From positions 1 through 64,000 of the forward strand of contig NZ_JAVIDR010000014.1 of assembly GCF_031157835.1 (NCBI RefSeq): a DNA stretch of 64,000 bases. The letters run 5' to 3'. The stretch comes from Acinetobacter rudis. Lineage in GTDB: Bacteria; Pseudomonadota; Gammaproteobacteria; Pseudomonadales; Moraxellaceae. The notes beneath the pieces were generated by a model that ran no database searches, was not told the DNA's origin, and saw only the letters and a program-made list of their open reading frames with translations. Position numbers and translations under genes: made by a program. Shown piece by piece: positions 37,893 to 47,092 of this stretch; positions within the stretch are counted from its first letter, which is position 1; every line of letters begins with the position of its first letter.

Positions 37893-38750
37893 ATGAATCT
37901 CGCAGCTTTTGATGCTTTCATTAAAGTTATGGAAACTGGTTCTATTTCTATGGCTGCGGAACAACTTTTTATTACACAACCCGCAGTCACCAAACGTATT
38001 CATACTTTAGAAAGCTATTTTGGCGTTAAACTTTTTGAATCCGCTGGACGGGGAGTACAACCCACACATGCAGCTAATTCTTTACTTCCCAAAGTAAAAA
38101 ATTGGATGAATGAGCTTAATGATATCCACCACACCCTTAGCCATGAACATGACCAAGTTCGTGGCATAGTAAAAATTGGGACAAGTCATCATATTGGCTT
38201 GCATCATTTACCTGATTATTTAAAACAATATACTCAACGCTTTAGTGACGTTACCTTAGATGTACACTTTGTTGACTCTGAACAGGCTCATGAGCAGGTA
38301 TTAGCTGGGGATCTAGAACTCGCATTCCTGACCTTACCTCCAGTTTTAGATGATCGCCTTAAATATATTCATATATGGGATGACCCTTTAGTCTTTGTTA
38401 GTGCTCCTTTTCATCCATTAGCAGGAAAAAGGAACTTAAAACTTAAAGACTTAATTGAGTACCCAAGTATTTTACCTGCAGCACAAACCTTTACGAGTCA
38501 GATTACGCTACGTGAATTTGAGAAAGAAGGGCTTAAGCCGCGTGTAAGTATGAGCAATAATCCTTTAGAAACCATACGGATGTTGGTGTCAATTGGGCTG
38601 GGTTGGTCTGTTTTACCTAAAACCTTACTCACAGACGAGTTACAACAACTTGATCTTGATCTTGAAATGCATCGCCAACTTGGCATTGTCTGGCATCCCG
38701 GACGTACCCAATCTAGAGCAATACAAGAACTTATTAAAATTGTAGAGTAA
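37893..38750 (+). CDS. LysR-family transcriptional regulator
   Basis: This 285-residue regulator has an N-terminal winged helix (AFDAFIKVMETGSISMAAEQL, FITQPAVTKRIHTLE) and a C-terminal periplasmic-binding-like effector domain (from ~90, GIVKIGTSHHIG; later IRMLVSIGLGWSVLP). The recognition helix reads TQPAVTKRI instead of the more common TQPALSxQI. Targets are unknown. It is not directly divergent from leuC, since the DUF2061 gene lies between, so leucine control is only a guess. The region 37684-37892 upstream is AT-rich with no gene. Confidence 0.88.
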   Translation: MNLAAFDAFIKVMETGSISMAAEQLFITQPAVTKRIHTLESYFGVKLFESAGRGVQPTHAANSLLPKVKNWMNELNDIHHTLSHEHDQVRGIVKIGTSHHIGLHHLPDYLKQYTQRFSDVTLDVHFVDSEQAHEQVLAGDLELAFLTLPPVLDDRLKYIHIWDDPLVFVSAPFHPLAGKRNLKLKDLIEYPSILPAAQTFTSQITLREFEKEGLKPRVSMSNNPLETIRMLVSIGLGWSVLPKTLLTDELQQLDLDLEMHRQLGIVWHPGRTQSRAIQELIKIVE

Positions 38751-38766
38751 AACGACAAGTGAGATA

Positions 38767-38798
38767 AGGCGATTTAATCTTGATAAGTTAAATCGCCT
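38767..38798. terminator. Hairpin between converging LysR and DUF2789 genes
   Basis: AGGCGATTTAA (38767-38777) pairs perfectly with TTAAATCGCCT (38788-38798). T-tracts are short on both sides. Confidence 0.55.
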
Positions 38799-38804
38799 GT
38801 ATCA

Positions 38805-39056
38805 TTATTTTACTTGATTTACAGAATCTTCATGCAAAGACTCATTGAGTTGATCAATTACTGTAGTCCACTCACCATCTGAACCCATTTTCTCTTCTAA
38901 AAAAGCACGTTGGGATATACTCCAAAACTCAGCTTGTAAAATATCAACATGTGCAGCCAACTGATGCTGCTCAATGAACAAAGCAATTGCTTCTTGACTT
39001 GCATCTAAACCGAGTTGCTCAAATAAATAAGTCATTCTAGGTCTTAAACCATTCAT
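38805..39056 (-). CDS. DUF2789-family small protein
   Basis: This 83-residue helical acidic protein resembles DUF2789 members, which are single-domain proteins of unknown function in Acinetobacter and Pseudomonas. It starts at ATG 39056 because AGGAG stands seven bases upstream; ATGs at 39062 and 39074 lie too close to or before that site. Family-like segments are LFEQLGLDASQEAIALFI and LAEAxFWSxxQRAFL-type (here LQAEFWSISQRAFLEE). Confidence 0.75.
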   Translation of the reverse strand: MNGLRPRMTYLFEQLGLDASQEAIALFIEQHQLAAHVDILQAEFWSISQRAFLEEKMGSDGEWTTVIDQLNESLHEDSVNQVK

Positions 39057-39166
39057 TTTCATACTCCTTTTCATTGCTTACACATAAAATATTTTTAGAT
39101 TATTTGTTCAACATACATGATTTTTAAGCATAAATGTGGCTTATCTTTAATAAAGAATGGGTTGAA

Positions 39167-39829
39167 TTAAACTGATGCCGTAATCGACCAATCCTCAATA
39201 GGCCAACCTTGCTGTTGAGCTAATTGAGCTAAACGCTCATCTGGAGAGACAACAATTGCATGATCAGCATATTCCAGTAAAAAACGGTCGTTTATAGAAT
39301 CTGAATACGCCCAAGACTCTGTCACCTCGCGTCCATCCAACCACTGTTCCAAACGAAGCAACTTACCTGTTTGATAACAAGGTGTTCCTGCAACTTTACC
39401 TGTATAGTATCCGTCTTTAAACTCAGCAGTCGTTGCAATCACCTCAGTAATACCAAATTCATTAAATATAGGTGCGGTAATAAAATCAGATGTTGCAGTA
39501 ATCCCCACCAACTGATGCCCTGCTTGACGATGCTGTTCAATCGCAAGAAAACCAGCTTTACGCATTTTTACGCGAATGACTTTGTCCATAAACTGTTGAT
39601 GTAATTTTTTTAACTCAGCTTGGCTATGTTGAGTTAAAAACTCAAAAACAAACTCATTATAAGCAATCGGATCTAACTGCCCTGCTTTATAGTCCTCATA
39701 AAATTGATCATTCATTTGACGATGTCGAATAGGATCAACTAAGCCCTCATTTACTAAAAATTCACCCCAAGCATGGTCAGAATCGGTATCAAGGAGGGTG
39801 TGATCAAGATCAAACAGTGCCAATTTCAT
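39167..39829 (-). CDS. HAD-IB family phosphatase
   Basis: This 220-residue haloacid-dehalogenase phosphatase of subfamily IB (SerB/histidinol-phosphatase-like) starts at ATG 39829 with GGAAG upstream. Motif I is ALFDLDHTLLDTDSD, motif II is VGITATSDFI, and motif III is WAYSDSINDRFLLEYAD. The substrate is unknown. It is divergently arranged from rppH, with about 180 bases between the two starts. Confidence 0.85.
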   Translation of the reverse strand: MKLALFDLDHTLLDTDSDHAWGEFLVNEGLVDPIRHRQMNDQFYEDYKAGQLDPIAYNEFVFEFLTQHSQAELKKLHQQFMDKVIRVKMRKAGFLAIEQHRQAGHQLVGITATSDFITAPIFNEFGITEVIATTAEFKDGYYTGKVAGTPCYQTGKLLRLEQWLDGREVTESWAYSDSINDRFLLEYADHAIVVSPDERLAQLAQQQGWPIEDWSITASV

Positions 39830-40012
39830 GAAAACTTCCATTCAAACTGAAATTTAAGAAAAAAAATGTAAATCTATCTCCGCTAGTCGATAGAAATTCG
39901 TTAAGATCATAGCAATTTTAAAACATTATTACTTTGATTTTTTAGATATGAGCAAAAAGGCAAAATGCTCGCAGAATCAAAGTCAACATATAGATAGATT
40001 TTAGGTAGCCAA

Positions 40013-40507
40013 ATGATCGACTCAGAAGGTTTCCGACCGAATGTCGGGATCATTTTGGCAAATGATAGTGGACAAGTGTTATGGGCAAAACGCATTGGAC
40101 ACAATGCGTGGCAATTTCCTCAGGGCGGGATTCACTTTGGTGAAACTCCTGAGCAAGCGCTATTTCGAGAGTTACGCGAAGAAGTGGGGTTATTACCTGA
40201 ACATGTTCAGGTCATTGCTCAAACACAAGGTTGGCTACATTATCGTTTGCCACATCGCTACATTCGGTCAGACTCTGATCCGGTATGTATCGGGCAGAAG
40301 CAAAAGTGGTTTTTATTAAAACTGACAGCTTCTACACAATTTATTCGATTAAATCTGGCAGAATCTCCAGAATTTGATCAATGGCAGTGGGTAAGTTACT
40401 GGTATCCACTTGGGCAAGTAGTGAATTTTAAAAGAGATGTTTATCGTAAAGCGATGATGGAGTTATGTGCATGTGTTCCACAACATATACATAAAAATTC
40501 ATTATAA
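40013..40507 (+). CDS. rppH: RNA pyrophosphohydrolase
   Basis: RppH removes pyrophosphate from 5' triphosphate RNA and triggers decay. This 164-residue Nudix protein starts [15 protein letters not shown], as do E. coli and Pseudomonas RppH. The Nudix box runs from [16 protein letters not shown] to LREEVGL and is complete. Further conserved parts are [11 protein letters not shown] and [16 protein letters not shown]. The rppH-ptsP order is common in gammaproteobacteria. Confidence 0.95.
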   Translation: MIDSEGFRPNVGIILANDSGQVLWAKRIGHNAWQFPQGGIHFGETPEQALFRELREEVGLLPEHVQVIAQTQGWLHYRLPHRYIRSDSDPVCIGQKQKWFLLKLTASTQFIRLNLAESPEFDQWQWVSYWYPLGQVVNFKRDVYRKAMMELCACVPQHIHKNSL

Positions 40508-40600
40508 ATGGCAAATGCTTTTTTAGAATACAGCTGCTATAACTATGGGGTCTACCTTCAGACTAATTAATAGATTTTATATTTTAAGGAGTTGACATTA

Positions 40601-42895
40601 ATGTCAAACATGCAACTAGATACCTTGCGGCGAATTGTGCAAGAAATCAATTCGTCTGTTTGTTTGCATGACTCCTTAGACATCATGGTCAATCAGGTCT
40701 CTGATGCCATGCATGTAGACGTCTGTTCAATTTATCTATTTGATGAACGCAATCAACGTTATCTACTTATGGCTTCTAAAGGTCTAAATCCTGAGTCTGT
40801 AGGCAACGTTGCGTTACAGCTTGGCGAAGGCTTAGTTGGTCTGGTTGGGCAGCGTGAAGAAATTGTCAATTTAGACAATGTCTCCAAACACGAACGTTTC
40901 GCTTACTTCCCTGAAACCGGAGAAGAAATTTACCATTCTTTTCTTGGTGTACCCGTCATGTATCGGCGTAAGGTCATGGGCGTAATGGTTGTGCAAAACC
41001 GTGAAGCTAAAGACTTTAGTGAAGCAGCTGAATCATTCTTAGTAACGCTTTGTGCTCAACTTTCTGGTGTAATTGCACATGCACACGCTGTGGGTAATAT
41101 TGATGTTTTTCGAAAACCCAACCTAGGCTCTACCTATAAAACTTTTCAAGGCTCTTCAGGTGCTGGAGGCATTGCTTTAGGCCGTGCCATTATTCTCTAT
41201 CCTTTAGCAGATTTAGCTGCCATTCCTGATCGTGAAGCTGACGATATCAGTGAAGAACTTGTTTTACTTGATCAAGCCATAGAATCTGTTCGACAAGAGA
41301 TTCGTTCACTTGATGAAAAAATGCATGACTCTCTCATGTCAGAGGAACGTGCTCTGTTTAGCGTGTTCTTACGCATGTTAGATGACAATGCTCTGCCTGC
41401 TGAAATAAAAGAATTAATTCGTGATGGTCACTGGGCACAAGGTGCAGTAAAACGCGTTATTGATCGCCATGTTGCTCTTTTTGCACAAATGGAAGACGAC
41501 TATTTACGTGAGCGTGTTGCAGATCTTAAAGATCTAGGTCGACGTATTCTCGCTTCCTTACAAGAGGCAGATTCTAGCCATAAGGAACTCAGTTCTGACA
41601 GCATTATTATTGGTGAAGAAATCAGTACAGCGGCCTTAGTTGAGCTTCCTGTTGGTAAAATTGCAGCTATTGTTACCTCTGAAGGTGCAGCAAACTCACA
41701 TATGGTCATTGTTGCTCGTGCATTAGGTATTCCAACTGTTGTGGGTGTCACCGAACTCCCCATTAATACATTAGATGATGTTGAACTCATTGTTGACGCC
41801 TATCAAGGGCGTGTTTTTGTAAATCCGCCACGGCGCTTACGCCAACGTTATAAAGAGATTCAAAAAGAAGAAGAACAAATGGCGAAGGATCTCAAACAAT
41901 ATGAGACCAAAGATGCGATTACACCCGATGGTGTAACAGTACGCTTGTTTGTTAATACTGGCCTCATGATTGATGTTGTCCGAGGTGTTCAACGTGGTGC
42001 CAAAGGCGTTGGTCTATATCGTTCTGAAATTCCATTTATGCTCCGTGAACGTTTTCCTGGCGAAGAAGAGCAACGGGCAATTTATAGACAACAGCTGAGT
42101 CATTTTGCCAATAAACCTGTGGTCATGCGTACCCTCGATATTGGCGCAGATAAAGACTTACCCTATTTTGAAATTGAAGAAGAAAACTCTGCCCTAGGCT
42201 GGAGAGGTATTCGCTTTACGCTTGATCATCCTGAGATTTTTTCTTCTCAAATTCGTGCCATGCTCAAAGCCAGCATTGGCCTGAATAATTTGCATATCTT
42301 GTTGCCTATGGTGACCAGCATAAGTGAGGTTGAAGAAGCACTCTACCTACTTGAACGTGACTGGATTGCGGTACAAGAAGAGGAAGAAGTCAAAATCACC
42401 AAACCTAAAATTGGTATTATGGTTGAGGTTCCAAGCGTACTCCTACAAATTGACGAGTTTGCAGAGTTAGTGGACTTTTTCTCTGTTGGTTCTAATGACT
42501 TAATTCAATATTTACTTGCCGTAGACCGTAATAATCCACGTGTTTCTAGTGTTTATTCACATTTCCACCCATCGGTATTACGCTCACTACAACGCCTCGT
42601 TATAGAGTGTCATAAATACAATAAGCCAATTAGTATTTGTGGTGAAATGGCTGGTGATCCACTTTCTGCGGTTCTGCTCATGGCAATGGGATTCAACACA
42701 CTGTCTATGAGTTCAAGTAATATTTTACGGGTACGTAAAGCGATCTGTAACGTATCAATGAGCGATGCACAGGTCTTACTCGAACAGGTATTAAAGATGA
42801 ATAACCCACTCATCGTTAAAAGCTGGATTGAATATTACTTTAAAACACATGGTCTTGCAGACATGGTGAAATCTTCTCGTATTGTTAATGTCTAA
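40601..42895 (+). CDS. ptsP: Nitrogen-PTS enzyme I (phosphoenolpyruvate-protein phosphotransferase)
   Basis: This 764-residue EI-Ntr phosphorylates NPr from PEP. The start is ATG 40601 with AAGGAG nine bases upstream; a TTG at 40592 is rejected. An N-terminal GAF domain (about 15-165) senses small metabolites such as glutamine. The EI N-domain follows, and the phospho-His is expected in EGAANSHMVIVARA. The C-terminal TIM barrel has GVGLYRSEIPFM, TLDIGADKDLPY, GIMVEVPSV, FFSVGSNDLIQY and SICGEMAGDP with the active Cys. It follows rppH by 93 bases. Confidence 0.95.
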   Translation: MSNMQLDTLRRIVQEINSSVCLHDSLDIMVNQVSDAMHVDVCSIYLFDERNQRYLLMASKGLNPESVGNVALQLGEGLVGLVGQREEIVNLDNVSKHERFAYFPETGEEIYHSFLGVPVMYRRKVMGVMVVQNREAKDFSEAAESFLVTLCAQLSGVIAHAHAVGNIDVFRKPNLGSTYKTFQGSSGAGGIALGRAIILYPLADLAAIPDREADDISEELVLLDQAIESVRQEIRSLDEKMHDSLMSEERALFSVFLRMLDDNALPAEIKELIRDGHWAQGAVKRVIDRHVALFAQMEDDYLRERVADLKDLGRRILASLQEADSSHKELSSDSIIIGEEISTAALVELPVGKIAAIVTSEGAANSHMVIVARALGIPTVVGVTELPINTLDDVELIVDAYQGRVFVNPPRRLRQRYKEIQKEEEQMAKDLKQYETKDAITPDGVTVRLFVNTGLMIDVVRGVQRGAKGVGLYRSEIPFMLRERFPGEEEQRAIYRQQLSHFANKPVVMRTLDIGADKDLPYFEIEEENSALGWRGIRFTLDHPEIFSSQIRAMLKASIGLNNLHILLPMVTSISEVEEALYLLERDWIAVQEEEEVKITKPKIGIMVEVPSVLLQIDEFAELVDFFSVGSNDLIQYLLAVDRNNPRVSSVYSHFHPSVLRSLQRLVIECHKYNKPISICGEMAGDPLSAVLLMAMGFNTLSMSSSNILRVRKAICNVSMSDAQVLLEQVLKMNNPLIVKSWIEYYFKTHGLADMVKSSRIVNV

Positions 42896-42929
42896 AAAAC
42901 ACCCCCTCCCGTTATACCTACAGGAGGGG
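42893..42929 (-). terminator. Terminator between ptsP and yfhL
   Basis: CCCCTCC (42903-42909) pairs with GGAGGGG (42923-42929). The minus strand continues into T residues (plus-strand AAAAAA at 42894-42899), so it mainly serves the ferredoxin operon, and its stem may also stop ptsP. Confidence 0.65.
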
Positions 42930-43006
42930 AATGATTGAATTCATTTCACCACATTAGTGTATTTTAAAAATAGCTTCGTCCTCATTTAAAATCGAGCATC
43001 GCCACT

Positions 43007-43255
43007 TTAGACAATATTAAGCGCTTTAAATTTGCTTAAAAGCTGCTCTTGACTCTCTCTAAATTCTGGATGTGGCACTATACATTCGATGGGACAAACT
43101 GCTACACAAGTTTGATGATCATAGAAACCAACGCATTCGGTACAACGTTCCACATCAATTTCATAATACTTCTCCCCTTCAAAAATCGCTTGATTGGGAC
43201 ACTCAGCTAAGCACATATCACAATTGATACAGTCATCGGTAATGAATAAACTCAT
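43007..43255 (-). CDS. yfhL: YfhL-family 2[4Fe-4S] ferredoxin
   Basis: This 82-residue ferredoxin has two cluster motifs, CINCDMCLAECP and CTECVGFYDHQTCVAVCP. The second is expanded, as in the Alvin (AlvFd/YfhL) type with its low potential. A C-terminal helical extension is also typical. The gene lies three bases after the peptidase-U32 gene, so the two are co-translated. I infer that it donates electrons to, or matures, that enzyme. Confidence 0.9.
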   Translation of the reverse strand: MSLFITDDCINCDMCLAECPNQAIFEGEKYYEIDVERCTECVGFYDHQTCVAVCPIECIVPHPEFRESQEQLLSKFKALNIV

Positions 43256-43258
43256 GAC

Positions 43259-44668
43259 TTAATCTGCAACATAAGCTAGAGCAGATGCGGAAATATTTTG
43301 ACTAGAATGATTTAAGTTTCGAATCAAAAGTGCAAACTCAACATTAACCTCAGCAGGTATAGGAATTTTTACAATGTGACCAGAACCCTTAGCAACATCA
43401 ATCGCTTGACCTTTCTTATCTAAAATTTCAGTCAAATCAAATGTGATATTCCCTTGCGGTGTCATCAACTCTAAAGAATCACCTACAACAAATTTATTTT
43501 TCACATCAATCAGCAGATACTCTCCTTGACGCTCAAGTACTTCACCACAGTATTGTTGATGGTCAAATACTGATGAACCGGTTGCATAGTTTTGATAATC
43601 ACTGTGTACATGACGACGCAAGAAACCTTCCGTGTATCCTCTATTCGCCAAACCTTCTAATTGTGTCATTAAGGCAGGATCAAATGCACGCCCTGCTAGA
43701 GCATCATCAATTGCCTTACGATAAATTTGTGCTGTACGAGCACAATAAAAATACGACTTAGTACGCCCTTCAATTTTAAGTGAATGTACTCCCATTTTAC
43801 TCAAGCGCTCTACATGTTGAACTGCACGTAAATCTTTTGAGTTCATGAAATACGTACCATGCTCATCTTCCTCGGCGGCAAACATATCTTCATCATTGCG
43901 CTGCAATAACACTGGATCAGCCATATGATGCTGTGCCAACGCATGCTGTTCATCAGCATCAGCTTTACAACAAGCCTTTATAACTTGGTCATTTTCATCT
44001 AATTGTTGTACTGCAATCACGTCGCCAGTTACATCTTCCTGAGCTGCATGAATGTTATAATCCCAACGACAAGCATTGGTACAAGCCCCTTGATTTGCAT
44101 CTCGCTTATTCATATATCCGGATAGTAAACAACGACCTGAATAAGCCATACATAATGCACCATGCACAAACACTTCAATTTCCATTTCTGGTACTTGTTT
44201 TTTTATTTCCTCAATTTCTTCAAGTGACAGTTCACGCGATAAAATCACACGTGTTAGTCCCATGTTTTTCCAAAACTTTACTGTAGCCCAATTTACTGCA
44301 TTTGCTTGTACAGATAGATGAATTGACATTTGAGGAAAATGTTCACGTACCATCATAATTAGACCAGGATCAGACATGATCAAAGCATCAGGTTGCATGG
44401 CAACGACTGGAGTTAAATCCTGAATAAAATTTTTCAACTTACTGTTATGTGGCTGGATATTTACGACCACATAAAACTTCTTTCCAAGTTCATGTGCTTC
44501 TTTTATGCCTATAGCAAGATTTTCAAGATCGAAAGCATTGTTTCGGACACGCAGGCTATAACGTGGCTGACCTGCATAAACCGCATCAGCACCGTAGGCG
44601 AATGCATAACGCATATTCTTTAATGAACCTGCGGGTGAAAGTAGCTCAGTGCTTTGGGTAATACTCAC
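43259..44668 (-). CDS. trhP: Peptidase U32-family protein YegQ (tRNA hydroxylation protein TrhP)
   Basis: This 469-residue protein of the U32 family carries the signature EVFVHGALCMAYSGRCLLS. A following cysteine cluster (CTNACRW) and a short C-terminal beta domain complete the family layout. The E. coli orthologue YegQ/TrhP participates in prephenate-dependent 5-hydroxyuridine formation at tRNA wobble position 34. An acidic insert at about residues 205-270 (DENDQVIKACCKADADEQ) is longer than in E. coli (453 residues). It forms an operon with the ferredoxin gene. Confidence 0.88.
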   Translation of the reverse strand: MSITQSTELLSPAGSLKNMRYAFAYGADAVYAGQPRYSLRVRNNAFDLENLAIGIKEAHELGKKFYVVVNIQPHNSKLKNFIQDLTPVVAMQPDALIMSDPGLIMMVREHFPQMSIHLSVQANAVNWATVKFWKNMGLTRVILSRELSLEEIEEIKKQVPEMEIEVFVHGALCMAYSGRCLLSGYMNKRDANQGACTNACRWDYNIHAAQEDVTGDVIAVQQLDENDQVIKACCKADADEQHALAQHHMADPVLLQRNDEDMFAAEEDEHGTYFMNSKDLRAVQHVERLSKMGVHSLKIEGRTKSYFYCARTAQIYRKAIDDALAGRAFDPALMTQLEGLANRGYTEGFLRRHVHSDYQNYATGSSVFDHQQYCGEVLERQGEYLLIDVKNKFVVGDSLELMTPQGNITFDLTEILDKKGQAIDVAKGSGHIVKIPIPAEVNVEFALLIRNLNHSSQNISASALAYVAD

Positions 44669-44857
44669 GATGAACCTATAGGCATATAAAAAGTAGGTGT
44701 TTATTTTAATTTGATTTTAAATCGATTCAACCTAGTAAATTGCTCAGGATTAATCGGATATAAGAGATTGTATGTATAAATTAGAGAAATTGAACAGAAG
44801 TGAATGATGGCAATAAGAACAGTTAAGAAATACGTCGTTATTTAAACTAAAAATATA

Positions 44858-45058
44858 TTATGCAGCACAATTTAAAGCAGTGAACAGGCAATAAAAAAGG
44901 CGATCTTCCGCAGAATTTCGCCCTTGTTTATGTTTTTGATAACCTCGTTTGAGATCTTTTTTACGGTCTTTAAACACTTGACTACGGTTAACTTCATGCA
45001 TATGTTTTGCAACAAAATTATGCTGTTCAAGCTGTGGCAGCTTTTTTTGCTTTGCCAT
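44858..45058 (-). CDS. Small basic hypothetical protein
   Basis: This 66-residue Lys/Arg-rich protein starts MAKQKKLPQLEQHNF at ATG 45058 (an ATG at 45067 is also in frame). The core HMHEVNRSQVFKDRKKDLKRGYQKHK resembles small conserved DUF7230-like proteins of gammaproteobacteria. The last 12 residues (LFYCLFTALNCAA region) are hydrophobic and unlike the rest. Function is unknown. Confidence 0.6.
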   Translation of the reverse strand: MAKQKKLPQLEQHNFVAKHMHEVNRSQVFKDRKKDLKRGYQKHKQGRNSAEDRLFYCLFTALNCAA

Positions 45059-45067
45059 AATATTCAC

Positions 45068-45497
45068 CTATAAATGTCTTCAGATTATTGCTTCTTGGTG
45101 CTTTAAACTAAAAAAGCATGACTAAATTGATTGAGCTCAACTAGTTGCGATAATTGTATGCCTTTTATACCAAAATACAAGCATTCATCAAATTGACACA
45201 GCCTGATGTTACATACTTTATCATTCAATTAAATGACCCTTTTTAATCGCTAAAATGAATTATTAATATCTTTTAAATCGGTTTGAATAATAAATGAAAT
45301 TGCACTAAATTGAATTTATCGCATGACTACGATGACTTAATTAACACTAAATCCCATCGAATCATATGATACATAATGGTTTACAGTTCATCTCTTTATC
45401 TGTGTTATACATATAGTTATTGTAGATTCTTCTAGCCAATTAATTCTCTAGTATATTAATTCATTCGCAAGAATATCGTGATTCTTTGGAGACAATA
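45068..45497. other. Intergenic region upstream of the catalase gene
   Basis: This 430-base AT-rich stretch contains no convincing reading frame. It must carry the catalase promoter. I could not assign an OxyR site with confidence. Confidence 0.5.
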
Positions 45498-47018
45498 ATG
45501 AGCCAAGACTTTAAAAAATGTCCTGTTTCGCACCTCACTACTGATTTTGGTGCACCCGTTGTTGATAATCAAAATAGTATGACAGCTGGAGCACGAGGCC
45601 CTCTGCTTGCTCAAGATCTGTGGTTAAATGAAAAATTAGCCAACTTTGTACGCGAAGTCATTCCTGAGCGCCGTATGCATGCAAAAGGTTCTGGTGCTTT
45701 TGGTACATTCACTGTAACCCACGATATCACTGCTTATACACGTGCAAAAATTTTTAGTGAAGTGGGTAAAAAAACCGAAATGTTTGCTCGTTTCACGACC
45801 GTTGCTGGGGAGCGTGGTGCCGCTGATGCTGAACGAGACATTCGTGGTTTTGCGCTAAAGTTCTATACCGAAGAAGGCAACTGGGATATGGTTGGAAATA
45901 ATACTCCTGTATTTTTCTTACGCGACCCTCGAAAATTCCCAGACCTCAACAAAGCAGTTAAACGTGATCCACGCACCAACCTTCGTAGTGCCACTTATAA
46001 CTGGGACTTTTGGACCCTACTGCCTGAAGCACTACATCAAGTTACTATTGTGATGTCGGATCGTGGTATTCCTAAAAGTTTCCGCCATATGCATGGTTTT
46101 GGCAGCCATACCTATAGTTTTATCAATGCAAATAATGAACGTTTTTGGGTTAAATTCCACTTCCGTACACAACAAGGTATTGAAAACTTAACCGATGCAG
46201 AAGCTGCAGCAATCATTGGCCAAGACCGTGAAAGCAACCAAGCAGACTTATTCAATGCAATTGAACAAGGCAATTATCCAAAATGGAGCATGTACGTCCA
46301 AATCATGCCTGAAACAGATGCAGAAAAAGTGTCATATCATCCATTTGACCTTACCAAAGTTTGGCCACATGGTGACTACCCTCTTATTCCAGTGGGTGAA
46401 TTTGAGCTTAACCGCAACCCTGAAAACTTCTTCCTAGATGTTGAACAATCTGCTTTTGCACCAAGTAATTTAGTCCCAGGTATTAGCGTATCTCCTGACC
46501 GTATGTTGCAAGCACGTTTATTTAATTATGCCGATGCACAGCGCTATCGTTTAGGTGCAAACTACCAGCAAATTCCAGTGAATGCAGCACGCTGTCCAGT
46601 ACATTCTAACCATCGTGATGGGCAAGGTCGTACAGATGCAAACTATGGTGGTTTGCCGCACTATGAACCAAACAGCTTTAACCAATGGCAAGAACAGCCT
46701 GAATTTAAAGAGCCTGCTTTAAAAATTACGGGTGATGCAGATTTTTGGGATTATCGTCAAGATGATGCTGACTACTTTAGTCAGCCACGTGCCCTGTTCC
46801 AACTCATGAAGCCAGAACAACAACAGGCATTATTTAATAATACCGCTGCTGCTATGGGTGATGCGTTAGACTTCATCAAATACCGTCATATTCGTAATTG
46901 CTACGCTTGTGATCCAGCTTATGGAGAAGGGGTTGCAAAAGCCCTTGGACTTAGCGTTGCCGATGCACAAGCTGCTCGTGCCACTGATCCTGCACAAGGC
47001 CAATCAAGCTTACTTTAA
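45498..47018 (+). CDS. Monofunctional heme catalase
   Basis: This 506-residue small-subunit catalase decomposes hydrogen peroxide. The start is ATG 45498 with GGAG six bases upstream. The distal heme His lies in [15 protein letters not shown], and the distal Asn lies in [28 protein letters not shown] is conserved, and the proximal heme Tyr lies in [14 protein letters not shown]. Length matches KatA-type enzymes. It is followed by a bidirectional terminator. I do not assign katA or katE without a phylogeny. Confidence 0.95.
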   Translation: MSQDFKKCPVSHLTTDFGAPVVDNQNSMTAGARGPLLAQDLWLNEKLANFVREVIPERRMHAKGSGAFGTFTVTHDITAYTRAKIFSEVGKKTEMFARFTTVAGERGAADAERDIRGFALKFYTEEGNWDMVGNNTPVFFLRDPRKFPDLNKAVKRDPRTNLRSATYNWDFWTLLPEALHQVTIVMSDRGIPKSFRHMHGFGSHTYSFINANNERFWVKFHFRTQQGIENLTDAEAAAIIGQDRESNQADLFNAIEQGNYPKWSMYVQIMPETDAEKVSYHPFDLTKVWPHGDYPLIPVGEFELNRNPENFFLDVEQSAFAPSNLVPGISVSPDRMLQARLFNYADAQRYRLGANYQQIPVNAARCPVHSNHRDGQGRTDANYGGLPHYEPNSFNQWQEQPEFKEPALKITGDADFWDYRQDDADYFSQPRALFQLMKPEQQQALFNNTAAAMGDALDFIKYRHIRNCYACDPAYGEGVAKALGLSVADAQAARATDPAQGQSSLL

Positions 47019-47027
47019 TCAATAATA

Positions 47028-47056
47028 AAAAAGCCCTTAAATTTTAAGGGCTTTTA
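47028..47056. terminator. Bidirectional terminator after catalase
   Basis: AAAAGCCCTTAAA (47029-47041) and TTTAAGGGCTTTT (47043-47055) form a perfect stem with A/T tracts on both sides, between converging genes. Confidence 0.85.
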
Positions 47057-47092
47057 CCATCTCATCTCATTGAACTCAATCAAAATATCTGC

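Noticed and set aside
37893-38750. LysR gene as the direct regulator of leuCDB
   Set aside because: It is not adjacent to leuC, since an independent DUF2061 gene with its own terminator lies between; the link is unsupported.
43459-43761. 100-residue reading frame antisense to trhP
   Set aside because: It lies entirely within a conserved gene; no domain or ribosome site was seen.
45068-45497. OxyR operator upstream of the catalase gene
   Set aside because: Only a single partial ATAG-like half-site is visible, and the four-part spacing of OxyR sites is absent.
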